Positions 5,759 to 12,339 of a stretch of DNA of 12,339 nucleotides are shown piece by piece (the stretch's first letter is position 1; the number at the start of each line of letters is the position of its first letter). The position numbers were made by a program, and so were the translations under genes. Source of the stretch: an uncultured Clostridium sp. (GTDB lineage: Bacteria > Bacillota > Clostridia > TANB77 > CAG-508); the NCBI GenBank assembly GCA_900553865.1, contig USFC01000047.1, positions 1 through 12,339 of the forward strand, in the 5' to 3' direction. Under the pieces are notes generated by a model. The model was not told the DNA's origin. It was given only the letters and a program-made list of their open reading frames with translations, and searched no databases.

Positions 5759-5787
5759 ATTATACCACTTCCTGTGAATTATTTAAA
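5759..5787 (-). promoter_or_regulatory. Promoter of the pRiA4b ORF-3 family gene
   Basis: TTTAAA (5787-5782) and a perfect TATAAT (5764-5759) are separated by 17 bases on the minus strand. The predicted start is near 5752, leaving a 20-base leader containing the ribosome binding site. I see no other feature in 5788-5873. Confidence 0.6.
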
Positions 5788-5873
5788 TACATTTTCTGTT
5801 AAAACTTGTCTAGCTGTGCCCAGTCTCGCCCTAATTGTGACCAAAGTGTGACAATTTTGCCCAAAAATACAAG

Positions 5874-5905
5874 AAAAAAGCACCTGCTAAAATCTAGCAA
5901 ATGCT
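5874..5905 (-). terminator. Terminator of the initiator tRNA gene
   Basis: On the minus strand AGCATTTGCTA (5905-5895) pairs with TAGCAGGTGCT (5889-5879), an 11-bp stem with two G-U pairs and a 5-base loop, followed by a T run (5879-5874). It lies 11 bases after the tRNA CCA end. Confidence 0.8.
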
Positions 5906-5916
5906 TCATTTTATTT

Positions 5917-5992
<76 letters not shown>

Positions 5993-6039
5993 ATATATAA
6001 TTATACGATACATAGTAAATAATTATCTATGACTTTTTT

Positions 6040-6068
6040 AGTATAACGCTAATGTAGCAAAAAGTCAA
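6040..6068 (-). promoter_or_regulatory. Promoter of the initiator tRNA gene
   Basis: TTGACT (6068-6063) and TATACT (6045-6040) are 17 bases apart on the minus strand. Transcription would begin near 6033, about 40 bases before the mature tRNA. Confidence 0.8.
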
Positions 6069-6142
6069 GTAGTTACATAAATTTTTTTGAACATTTTCGC
6101 TTCTCAACATTTTACTTCATGACATTTTTACTTATTAGCCAC

Positions 6143-6214
6143 ATAATTATATAATTTTTTATAATTATAATATATGCAAATAATTTGTAAATATTCACAT
6201 TATTTGCATATATT
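6143..6214. repeat. Two back-to-back inverted repeats in the comEA-tRNA interval
   Basis: The first is ATAATTATA (6143-6151) with TATAATTAT (6160-6168), a perfect 9-bp stem. The second starts at the very next base: AATATATGCAAATAAT (6169-6184) with ATTATTTGCATATATT (6199-6214), a perfect 16-bp stem with a 14-base loop. Neither has a clean U tract. They may terminate comEA transcription, or form a protein-binding or cruciform site. Nothing else is recognised in 6069-6276. Confidence 0.6.
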
Positions 6215-6276
6215 TCATTTTATTTTTGTTTTATTTAAACTTCTCTAATAGTTGTTTTTATATACTTTTCATTTTT

Positions 6277-6936
6277 TTATTTTACAATAATGTCATTTTT
6301 TATTTTATTGAATTTGCTTTCTCCTATTCCACTAACATTTTTTATGTCTTCTATTGTATTAAATTTTCCATTTTCTTTTCTATAATTAATTATTCTTAGC
6401 GCAATTGATTCTCCTATTCCTGTTAATTTTTGTAGTTCTTTTTGTGTTGCTGTATTTATATTTATTTTTTCTCCATTTTTTAATTTTTCTCCTGTGTTTG
6501 AATTTTCTTGTGTGCTTCCGCTTTTTACAATTTCGCTACTCATATTTTCTATTATTTCTTTTTCGTTTACGTTTGGAATATATATTTTTTGTGCATCTTC
6601 TAGTATATATGCTAAGTTTACTTTACTTAAGTCTGCTTCATTTGTTATTCCTCCTGCTTTGTTTATTGCATCTATTATTCTTGCGCCTTCATCTAATGAA
6701 ATAACTCCTGGATTTAATATTTCTCCTGCTATATGTACAATTATTTGTGATTTTTCTTCTATTTCTGCGTTAATATTTTCTATTTTATTTTCTTCGAATT
6801 CTATATTTGATATTTCAAATTCATTTTCATTTTTTTCAAAGTTATTTATTATAAAATAAATTCCTATTACTATTAGAATTATTATTGCTATAATTATAGA
6901 TATTATTTTTTTATTTTTTATTATTATTTCTGTCAT
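6277..6936 (-). CDS. comEA: ComEA-type competence DNA-binding protein (219 aa)
   Basis: ComEA is a membrane-anchored receptor that binds double-stranded DNA outside the cell and passes it to the ComEC channel during transformation. The protein has a short cytoplasmic N-terminus, one membrane anchor (about 11-31), and an acidic Glu/Asn-rich spacer. An SLBB domain (about 63-125: IIVHIAGEILNPGVISL, AGGIT, KIYIPN) and a Ser/Asn-rich linker follow. The tandem helix-hairpin-helix DNA-binding domain is at 157-219, with KININTATQKEL, GIGESIA at 173-179 and GIGESK at 203-208. Length and order are typical. ATG 6936 is the only reasonable start, but its best ribosome binding site (AAGGGAG, 6975-6969) is 32 bases away across a palindrome. 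No comEC lies in view. It is divergent from the carboxypeptidase gene. Confidence 0.9.
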   Translation of the reverse strand: MTEIIIKNKKIISIIIAIIILIVIGIYFIINNFEKNENEFEISNIEFEENKIENINAEIEEKSQIIVHIAGEILNPGVISLDEGARIIDAINKAGGITNEADLSKVNLAYILEDAQKIYIPNVNEKEIIENMSSEIVKSGSTQENSNTGEKLKNGEKININTATQKELQKLTGIGESIALRIINYRKENGKFNTIEDIKNVSGIGESKFNKIKNDIIVK

Positions 6937-6945
6937 ATTTTTTAT

Positions 6946-6975
6946 ATCATATAATATTATATGATTTTCTCCCTT
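6946..6975 (-). promoter_or_regulatory. Palindrome between ribosome binding site and start codon of comEA
   Basis: ATCATATAAT at 6946-6955 and ATTATATGAT at 6956-6965 make a perfect 20-bp palindrome. As RNA it can fold as an 8-bp stem with a 4-base loop. AAGGGAG (6975-6969) lies just upstream and the ATG just downstream. Folding would shorten the effective spacing from 32 to about 12 bases, closer to the usual range. The DNA palindrome could instead be an operator. Confidence 0.4.
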
Positions 6976-7012
6976 CTAAAAATTTTTATTTTATATTCTT
7001 CTTTCTAAAATC

Positions 7013-7062
7013 TTGAATTTTTCTGATTTTTATATTATAGTAACATAAACGATTTTTACTAA
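7013..7062. promoter_or_regulatory. Overlapping divergent promoters of comEA and the carboxypeptidase gene
   Basis: For the plus strand, TTGAAT (7013-7018) and TATAGT (7036-7041) are 17 bases apart. For the minus strand, TTAGTA (7062-7057) and a perfect TATAAT (7039-7034) are also 17 apart, with a weak -35. The two -10 boxes share four base pairs, so only one polymerase could open the site at a time. Confidence 0.5.
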
Positions 7063-7101
7063 TAATAAAATATATAAATTAATATGATGAAAGAGGAATA
7101 T

Positions 7102-8436
7102 ATGAATTTTGTAAATATGTGTTTTAATAAATTTTTAATATTTATTTTTATTTTTTCTTTTGTAGTACTTGCTTTTTCTACCACCTCCTTTGCTGGTAAT
7201 GTTGATATAACTACTTATTCTCCTCATTGCTTGCTTATGGAGTCTTCTACTGGAAAGGTTATTTACGAAAAAAGTGCTTATGAAAAAATTTACCCTGCTA
7301 GTACTACTAAAATAATGACTGCTATTCTTACTTTAGAGCATTGCAGTTTGACGGATATTGCTACTGTAAGTCATGAAGCTATTTATTCTGTTCCTGTTGG
7401 GTATTCTCATGCTTATCTTCAAGAAGGAGAAGAACTTACTATTGAGCAATTGCTAAATGTTCTTTTAATTCCTTCTGCTAATGATGCTGCTAATGTTTTG
7501 GCTGAGCATATTGCTGGCTCTATTAGTAGTTTCGCAACTATGATGAATACTAAGGCTGCTGAGATTGGCTGCACAGGCACTCATTTTGTTAATCCTAATG
7601 GTATTCATAATAAAAATCATTATTCTACTGCTTATGATTTGGCTTTGATGGGTAGATATGCTATGCAAAATGAAACTTTTAGGAAGATTGTTACTACTAC
7701 TAAATATACTCTTCCTGCTACAAATAAGTTTCCTGAACCAACTCGTTTTTTTAAGGCTACTAATGACCTTATTATTCCTGATTCTAGAGATAGCGTAGAT
7801 AATTATTATTATTTTTATGCAACTGGTATTAAGACTGGATATACTAATGCCGCAGGTAATTGCATTGTTGCGAGTGCTAAGAAGGATGGTGTTGAATATA
7901 TTGTTGTTATTTTGGGTGCTGAAAGATTGGAAAATGGTTTAAGTGCCAGATATATTGATTGTAAAAACTTGTTTAACTACGCTTTTGAGCATTATAAAAT
8001 TTATACTATTAATCAAGAAAATACTGTTTTGAAGCAAGTGACAATTTCTAATTCTTCTTTTGCTACTAAACATCTTAATTTAGTGGTTCAAAATGATATA
8101 ACTTTATTACTGAAAAAAGATACTGATGAAGCTTCTATTAATCCTCAAATTGATATTTCGGTTCCTTTAGAAGCTCCTATTCAGAAGAATTCGGTGGTTG
8201 GTACTATTTCGTACACTATTGATGATAATACTTATTCTTCAAATCTTTTGGCTGGAAATAATGTTGAAAAATCTAATTTTACTACTACTTTTTTAACTTT
8301 TCTTTCTATTATTTTTGTTTTGTTATTTTTGATTTGGTTATTAAAGTCTAATAATAAAAATAATAGAAAAAAGGCTAAAAAGAGAGCTGCAAAGAAAAAG
8401 AAAGATAAAGATAATTATTTATTTTGGCTGAATTAA
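7102..8436 (+). CDS. D-alanyl-D-alanine carboxypeptidase, DacF-like penicillin-binding protein (444 aa)
   Basis: This enzyme removes the terminal D-Ala from peptidoglycan stem peptides outside the membrane. The start is ATG 7102 because AAAGAGGA lies five bases upstream. Two ATGs at 7084 and 7087 are in frame but lack a site. A signal peptide (about 1-32, FLIFIFIFSFVVLAFSTTSFA) is followed by the S11 peptidase domain with all three active-site motifs: S67-T-T-K70 in YPASTTKIMTA, S125-A-N127 in PSANDAANVL, and K244-T-G246 in GIKTGYTNAAGN. A beta-rich PBP5-type C-terminal domain follows (about 285-375). A C-terminal membrane anchor (about 394-412) and a very Lys-rich cytoplasmic tail end the protein. 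Such a transmembrane anchor replaces the amphipathic helix of typical PBP5. The gene is single and ends in a terminator. The dac paralogue letter cannot be assigned. Confidence 0.95.
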   Translation: MNFVNMCFNKFLIFIFIFSFVVLAFSTTSFAGNVDITTYSPHCLLMESSTGKVIYEKSAYEKIYPASTTKIMTAILTLEHCSLTDIATVSHEAIYSVPVGYSHAYLQEGEELTIEQLLNVLLIPSANDAANVLAEHIAGSISSFATMMNTKAAEIGCTGTHFVNPNGIHNKNHYSTAYDLALMGRYAMQNETFRKIVTTTKYTLPATNKFPEPTRFFKATNDLIIPDSRDSVDNYYYFYATGIKTGYTNAAGNCIVASAKKDGVEYIVVILGAERLENGLSARYIDCKNLFNYAFEHYKIYTINQENTVLKQVTISNSSFATKHLNLVVQNDITLLLKKDTDEASINPQIDISVPLEAPIQKNSVVGTISYTIDDNTYSSNLLAGNNVEKSNFTTTFLTFLSIIFVLLFLIWLLKSNNKNNRKKAKKRAAKKKKDKDNYLFWLN

Positions 8437-8442
8437 TTTTAT

Positions 8443-8476
8443 AAAAGGGCTACAATTTTAAATGTAAGCCCTTTTT
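8443..8476. terminator. Bidirectional terminator between the carboxypeptidase and LCP genes
   Basis: AAAAGGGCT (8443-8451) pairs with AGCCCTTTT (8467-8475), extended inside by ACA/TGT across a one-base bulge. T runs follow on both strands. It lies in the 44-base gap between the two convergent genes and serves both. Confidence 0.85.
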
Positions 8477-8480
8477 ATTT

Positions 8481-9842
8481 TTACTTATAATCTTTTCCTA
8501 TAATGATAGTAAAGTCTACTTTTGCATTATCTGACCCTGATGTTATAGTGCCTTCCCCCAACACTTGTTTTAATTCTTTTGCTTTTTGACTTGACTGATT
8601 TGTTCTATTTATAATTGTTGTTTTGCTGGTTTCTGTTGTTGTTCCGCTTTTGCTAATTGTATATCCTTTTTCTTTTAGTTCTTCTTTTACTTTTGTTAAT
8701 GTTTCTGTATTTTGTGTTCCATTTAATAGTTCTATTGTTATTCCTTTTTCTGTGCTTTTTCCTTCTGCCTTAGTGTTTTCTACTAAATTTTGATTTTCTA
8801 TATTTTCTTCTGAATTTATTACTTTGTCTGTAAATAAATCATCTACTACTTGTTTTGCTTGTGTTTTATTTACTGTATATATCCATATACCATTGCATTT
8901 TTCTGGTGTTCCTGGAAGTGTATCTGACACGATGTTTGAAGTGTTAAATTTAAAGATGTATGGTATATAATATTTTAATGTTTCCATGTCTAAATTTGTT
9001 TTTACATTTTTGAATACAATATCCATTAAATTTAATACTTTTGTTACATTTTCTATTTTTAGTAATTGTTTTGCTGTAACTTGTATAAATTCTCTTTGTG
9101 TTCTCATTCTTCCTATGTCATTATCCCCATATTCTACTGGGTAACTTGTTCCGTCGTTGTTATGGCGAAAACGAAGTAATTGCTCTGCTTTTTCTCCATC
9201 TATTAGTTGTTCTCCTGCTTTTAGATGAATATGCAAGTCTTGTGTTGGGTCGTCATAGTCCATATCTATTGGCACATTAAAGGTTACCCCTCCTATTGCA
9301 TCTACTACATCTATTATTGCATCTGTATCTATTAATATATATTTTTCTAAGTTCAAACCTGTAACATTATTTACGCATTCTATTGTTTCTGGAATGTTAG
9401 TTCCATTTCTATATACTGTATTGATTTTATAACTTGCTAAATAATTTTGTGTTGCTGTATTTTTATCTTTTTTTCCAACATATGTATCTCTAGGTATTGA
9501 TAATAAAGATGCTTGCTGTGTTTGTGGATTGTATGAGGCTACCATTATACTGTCTGTTAATTTGTAATCTTCCCCCGGTATTCCACTTTCCCCTAATATT
9601 AAAACATTAAGTCTTCCTATATCTTTTAATTTTTGAGGGTCTATTCCTAAGGCAACTGCTGATAATGGGTCATATTCTTTTCCTTTCATATTTTTTTTGT
9701 GTTTTATGTATTGTATTCCAAAGTATATTCCATATATAATAATTGCACATAATATTATTAATAATATTGTTTTAAATATTTTTCCTACTATGCTTTTTTT
9801 CTTTTTTTCTTTTTTATTTTCTACTTTTGTTTCTTTTTTCAC
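8481..9842 (-). CDS. LytR-CpsA-Psr (LCP) family protein with LytR_C domain (453 aa)
   Basis: LCP enzymes transfer wall teichoic acid, capsule or other glycopolymers from a lipid carrier to peptidoglycan. The start is GTG 9842-9840, with GGGAGTG about seven bases upstream. A Lys-rich cytoplasmic N-terminus (1-16), one membrane anchor (about 18-46) and the LCP domain (about 78-262) follow. Key residues seen are D97 in LTDSIM, R118 and D119 in SIPRDT, R224 and R226 in LLRFRHNN, and R245, R247 and R250 in IGRMRTQREF. The polyprenyl-lipid pocket is thus intact. After a helical stretch and an Asn/Glu-rich linker (about 345-365), residues 366-453 form a LytR_C domain, starting ITIELLNGTQ. The gene is monocistronic with its own promoter and is convergent with the carboxypeptidase gene, also a wall enzyme. 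Confidence 0.94.
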   Translation of the reverse strand: MKKETKVENKKEKKKKSIVGKIFKTILLIILCAIIIYGIYFGIQYIKHKKNMKGKEYDPLSAVALGIDPQKLKDIGRLNVLILGESGIPGEDYKLTDSIMVASYNPQTQQASLLSIPRDTYVGKKDKNTATQNYLASYKINTVYRNGTNIPETIECVNNVTGLNLEKYILIDTDAIIDVVDAIGGVTFNVPIDMDYDDPTQDLHIHLKAGEQLIDGEKAEQLLRFRHNNDGTSYPVEYGDNDIGRMRTQREFIQVTAKQLLKIENVTKVLNLMDIVFKNVKTNLDMETLKYYIPYIFKFNTSNIVSDTLPGTPEKCNGIWIYTVNKTQAKQVVDDLFTDKVINSEENIENQNLVENTKAEGKSTEKGITIELLNGTQNTETLTKVKEELKEKGYTISKSGTTTETSKTTIINRTNQSSQKAKELKQVLGEGTITSGSDNAKVDFTIIIGKDYK

Positions 9843-9874
9843 TATTTTTCACTCCCAATTTTTGGCATACTAAG

Positions 9875-9903
9875 AGTATAACAAACAATGCTAAAAATAT
9901 CAA
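9875..9903 (-). promoter_or_regulatory. Promoter of the LCP gene
   Basis: TTGATA (9903-9898) and TATACT (9880-9875) are 17 bases apart on the minus strand, about 33 bases before the GTG start. This separates the LCP gene from the cvpA operon upstream. Confidence 0.75.
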
Positions 9904-9948
9904 TATTTTTCGTTTATTTTTTACATAATATTAATTTTTTAGCGAAAT

Positions 9949-9976
9949 AAAAACCTCTATTTTCATAGACGTTTTT
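9949..9976. terminator. Terminator after cvpA
   Basis: AAAAACCTCTAT (9949-9960) pairs with ATAGACGTTTTT (9965-9976) around a TTTC loop, with one mismatch. T runs follow on both strands. It lies just after the cvpA stop and ends the DUF5711-cvpA transcript. Confidence 0.75.
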
Positions 9977-9985
9977 ATTTTTTTC

Positions 9986-10642
9986 TTAAAATATTATTTT
10001 TAATAATAAATTATTGTTATATAACATTCCACCTATAAATGATTTATTTATTGCTACAATTATTCCTGTTTGCTCTATCATTGGGCTTATAAATGAAATT
10101 AATGCACATGCTGCAAATATTATAATTCCTGCTTCTAAAACTCCATATATAATTCCTCCTAGTTTATCTACTTGTTTTATTAATGGTAAATCTGTTATTA
10201 TTTTTGATAGTGCACTTACAAATATTAATCCTATTCTTACAAGTACAAATAGCGCTATTGCTACAATAATATTTATGCTTGCTACTGCTATTTCTTTTGC
10301 TACATTTTTTACTATATTATCTCTTGTTTCCCCTACTGCACTTTCTACTTCTTTATTTATGTGCTCTACCATTGTTTTTGGAAGATTTGTATCTTCGCTT
10401 ATTTTTCCTTCTTCTGAAATGTCTTTTCCTATTAAGTTTATAACAGATTGCTCAATGTTTTCATCTATTTGTGTATTTTTTATAACTAAATTACTTACTG
10501 GTTTATATAAAATTGCTACAACAACTATTGCAATTGCAAATGATAATATTTTTATTGCACATTTTGCTAAGCCTTTTTTATAGCCTAACCCTACGCAAAG
10601 TAATATTATTCCTACTATAATTAAATCAATTATAACTGACAT
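9986..10642 (-). CDS. cvpA: CvpA family membrane protein (218 aa)
   Basis: CvpA (colicin V production) proteins are polytopic inner-membrane proteins of poorly defined envelope function. Four hydrophobic segments are seen (about 4-22, 28-46, 119-143 and 162-188). The family's N-terminal pattern IIDLIIVGIILLCVGLGYKKGL is present, with the GYKKG turn between the first two helices. A long charged loop (about 55-115) separates helix pairs, which is longer than in proteobacterial members (about 160 residues) but usual in clostridia. The start at ATG 10642 has GGGAGG seven bases upstream. It begins 11 bases after the stop of the DUF5711 gene, so the two are cotranscribed. Confidence 0.88.
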   Translation of the reverse strand: MSVIIDLIIVGIILLCVGLGYKKGLAKCAIKILSFAIAIVVVAILYKPVSNLVIKNTQIDENIEQSVINLIGKDISEEGKISEDTNLPKTMVEHINKEVESAVGETRDNIVKNVAKEIAVASINIIVAIALFVLVRIGLIFVSALSKIITDLPLIKQVDKLGGIIYGVLEAGIIIFAACALISFISPMIEQTGIIVAINKSFIGGMLYNNNLLLKIIF

Positions 10643-10653
10643 TTTTTTCCTCC

Positions 10654-11850
10654 CTATAAATTTATAATTTCTATTTTATCTCTATAAACAATTCCTGCGC
10701 ATTCATTGTTTATAACTACTTTTCTAACTTCTTGGCTTGATGTGTATTTTTTGTTAAGCCATCCATTTGTTCCTACAAAATATACTTCTGAACCTAAGTT
10801 TAGAGCTATGTAATTGTTATTAACATATATTTCTTTTACAACACTATCTATTGTATATATATTTGTTTTTTTGCTTCCTACGTTTACAAATTCTACAGTA
10901 CTTTGCGTACTTAATAGTACACTTTTTTCTAATATTCTAACTACAAAATTGTTTAATTTTATATCTCCAAAAACTACTTTTTGTCCATCTTCTTTTAGTT
11001 TAAGCAATTCTTCATCTGCTCCATTTTGTAATATATGGATTGAATCATCATACATGCATACTAATCTATTTGAATCCTGATATTTTATACTTAATGCTAC
11101 ACTATCTGTTGGTGATGCTATGTTACTTATAATAGGGTCTGAAGATGCTTCTTTTTCCTTTGCTTTTTGAATAGAAACTGTTTTTATTCTGGACTGTACA
11201 GTTGTACCATTTGTGCTTATTTCTGCAAAGCTCATGTATTTGTTATCTGATGATATATCACTATCCATTGCTATTGAATTTGATAAATATGTTTTAAACA
11301 TCTCATTTCCTTGGCTATCGAAGGTTTGTATTATTGATTTGTATGTTGTTCCTGTTATTATTACTGACACATATCCATTTTTATTTACATTTATTCTGCT
11401 TATATTTCCTTCTAAATCTTTTTGCCAAACTATATTATTTCCAGATATTAAATAAATTCTTTGCTTTTCTTTTTCTGCAATTAATAAAAATCTATTATTT
11501 GTGTCTATTATTGGATTAGTTATTTCTACTGAAAGTTCATATTCTTTTTTTCCATTAGAATTATATCCTACTAATTTATTTTGTGAAAATACACTAATAT
11601 ATTTATCATACGCATATACTTGTATATTTTCTGGCTCTTCTAATGTAATGGAATTAAGGTTATTTTCTGTAACATTTTTCATTAATACATATTTATCCAT
11701 AAAATCTCTAAAGGTTTTATTTCCCATATATACGCAAAAAAGTATGATTGATGTTAATATAAGTACACTTATAATTATTAATACAGTTAATTTTTTTTTA
11801 TTTATTTTTTTTATTTTTTCTCGGCCTTCTTCTATACCTATTACCTTCAT
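10654..11850 (-). CDS. DUF5711 family membrane-anchored beta-propeller-like protein (398 aa)
   Basis: The start is ATG 11850 with AGGAGA six bases upstream. A basic cytoplasmic N-terminus (about 1-21, KIKKINKKK) precedes one membrane anchor (about 22-43). The rest is probably extracellular. It is made of repeated beta-strand units such as NIQVYAYDKYISVFS, NRFLLIAEKEKQRIYLIS, NKYMSFAEIS and NNYIALNLGSEVYFVG, in the manner of a WD40-like propeller. This layout, and the position directly before cvpA, match what I know of DUF5711, a clostridial family without an assigned function. There are no catalytic motifs. A role in sensing or holding envelope components is conceivable but unsupported. It heads the two-gene operon with cvpA under its own promoter. 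Confidence 0.75.
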   Translation of the reverse strand: MKVIGIEEGREKIKKINKKKLTVLIIISVLILTSIILFCVYMGNKTFRDFMDKYVLMKNVTENNLNSITLEEPENIQVYAYDKYISVFSQNKLVGYNSNGKKEYELSVEITNPIIDTNNRFLLIAEKEKQRIYLISGNNIVWQKDLEGNISRINVNKNGYVSVIITGTTYKSIIQTFDSQGNEMFKTYLSNSIAMDSDISSDNKYMSFAEISTNGTTVQSRIKTVSIQKAKEKEASSDPIISNIASPTDSVALSIKYQDSNRLVCMYDDSIHILQNGADEELLKLKEDGQKVVFGDIKLNNFVVRILEKSVLLSTQSTVEFVNVGSKKTNIYTIDSVVKEIYVNNNYIALNLGSEVYFVGTNGWLNKKYTSSQEVRKVVINNECAGIVYRDKIEIINL

Positions 11851-11876
11851 TTGTTTCTCCTTTTTTTCTTTACTTC

Positions 11877-11905
11877 TTTATATCAGTTTTTATTGAATTT
11901 TTCAA
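11877..11905 (-). promoter_or_regulatory. Promoter of the DUF5711-cvpA operon
   Basis: TTGAAA (11905-11900) and TATAAA (11882-11877) are exactly 17 bases apart on the minus strand, about 27 bases before the ATG. It fits between the YkvI-like stop at 11912 and the start at 11850. No terminator hairpin is visible there, so readthrough from upstream is possible. Confidence 0.75.
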
Positions 11906-11911
11906 GTATTT

Positions 11912-12339
11912 TTAATTATTTTTATTTAATAAAAATATTATTTGCATAAATCCAAGTATTCCAAATAATGGATATAAAATTTGTACTAATTTTGAAAATC
12001 CTATATTTGAAATAAATATTCCTGTCACACACATTATTATTAAATTTATTTGATACATTTTTTTATTTTTACTTACGTTTTCTAAAAAGCTATATCCTGT
12101 TGAAACGGCTGAAGTAAGTATTGATGCTATTATTACAAAACTGTATATATATTTATATATTATACCAAATTCTGATACTATTTGAAGAAGTGGTAATTCT
12201 AATTCTTTTATAAAAAATTGACCTCTTAATAATAAACAATATATGCAAAATGATAATAATATTATTAAGCTTCCACTAATAATTGATATTAATTTTATTT
12301 CTTTTTTGGAATTATAATATTTTTTTACATTTATTAAAA
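11912..12339 (-). CDS. C-terminal part of a YkvI-like membrane protein (141 aa seen)
   Basis: An open minus-strand frame enters from the right edge and stops at TAA 11914-11912. Its beginning lies outside the window. Four hydrophobic helices are visible, about residues 18-33, 48-75, 92-108 and 112-136 of the fragment. FGIIYKYIYSFVIIASILTSAVSTGYSF is followed by the end GFSKLVQILYPLFGILGFMQ. The T-S-A-V-S-x-G motif in a long helix and the GFSxLVxxxYPxFGxLG ending are what I know from YkvI-type proteins, relatives of the APC amino-acid transporter superfamily. The substrate is unknown. The gene lies upstream of the DUF5711-cvpA operon on the same strand. Confidence 0.7.
   Translation of the reverse strand, partial: LINVKKYYNSKKEIKLISIISGSLIILLSFCIYCLLLRGQFFIKELELPLLQIVSEFGIIYKYIYSFVIIASILTSAVSTGYSFLENVSKNKKMYQINLIIMCVTGIFISNIGFSKLVQILYPLFGILGFMQIIFLLNKNN

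Noticed and set aside
5733..5759. Longer pRiA4b-family protein starting at TTG 5759
   Set aside because: That TTG lies in the promoter -10 box and lacks a ribosome binding site, while ATG 5732 has AGAGGAG at the right distance.
6405..6859. Plus-strand open frames rich in Leu, Phe and Ser opposite comEA
   Set aside because: They are antisense shadows of a gene with clear HhH and SLBB domains. The hydrophobic repeats simply reflect AT-rich codons read backwards.
10014..10583. Plus-strand 189-residue frame opposite cvpA
   Set aside because: It is a mirror of cvpA, with no ribosome binding site and no recognisable domain.

Overview
The window comes from a very AT-rich (about a quarter G+C), Gram-positive, probably clostridial bacterium. 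This rests on the base composition, strong AGGAGG-type ribosome binding sites, TTGACA/TATAAT-type promoters, U-tailed terminators, and a cell-envelope gene set: a membrane-anchored DacF-type D,D-carboxypeptidase, an LCP protein, a DUF5711 protein next to CvpA, ComEA and a YkvI-like membrane protein. No species can be named from this alone.

The left half (1-5760) is accessory DNA. Reading right to left on the minus strand, it holds the wreck of a DpnII-type (GATC) restriction-modification cassette in the order M1, M2, R (1784-955). Two methyltransferase genes are collapsed to short out-of-frame pieces, and the endonuclease has lost its N-terminal half but keeps its catalytic core. The cassette's promoter survives. 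It leads on into a DUF6338-like membrane protein, a 57-residue basic protein, and a gene that runs off the left edge into anomalously GC-rich DNA. Upstream lies an apparently complete IS110-family transposase (2143-3345). Between it and the methyltransferase remnant is a compact three-stem RNA-like structure with its own promoter, a candidate guide (bridge/seek) RNA. Next come an ASCH plus HEPN-like gene pair, a divergent small acidic protein of unknown function, and a pRiA4b ORF-3 family protein.

An initiator tRNA-Met gene (5917-5992) with a clear promoter and terminator separates this from the right half (6277-12339), which looks like core chromosome. It holds comEA (minus) divergent from a D-alanyl-D-alanine carboxypeptidase (plus), then a minus-strand series: an LCP (LytR-CpsA-Psr) protein, cvpA, a DUF5711 membrane-anchored protein, and the 3' part of a YkvI-like transporter. 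These genes serve peptidoglycan trimming, attachment of glycopolymers to the wall, DNA uptake and membrane functions.

The most striking whole-window signal is the near absence of GATC, the DpnII target. By eye I find three sites in 12.3 kb, one in the methyltransferase remnant and two in the IS transposase, and none in the other roughly 10.7 kb. This looks like the footprint of long exposure to GATC-specific restriction, in a segment whose own GATC system is now dead.
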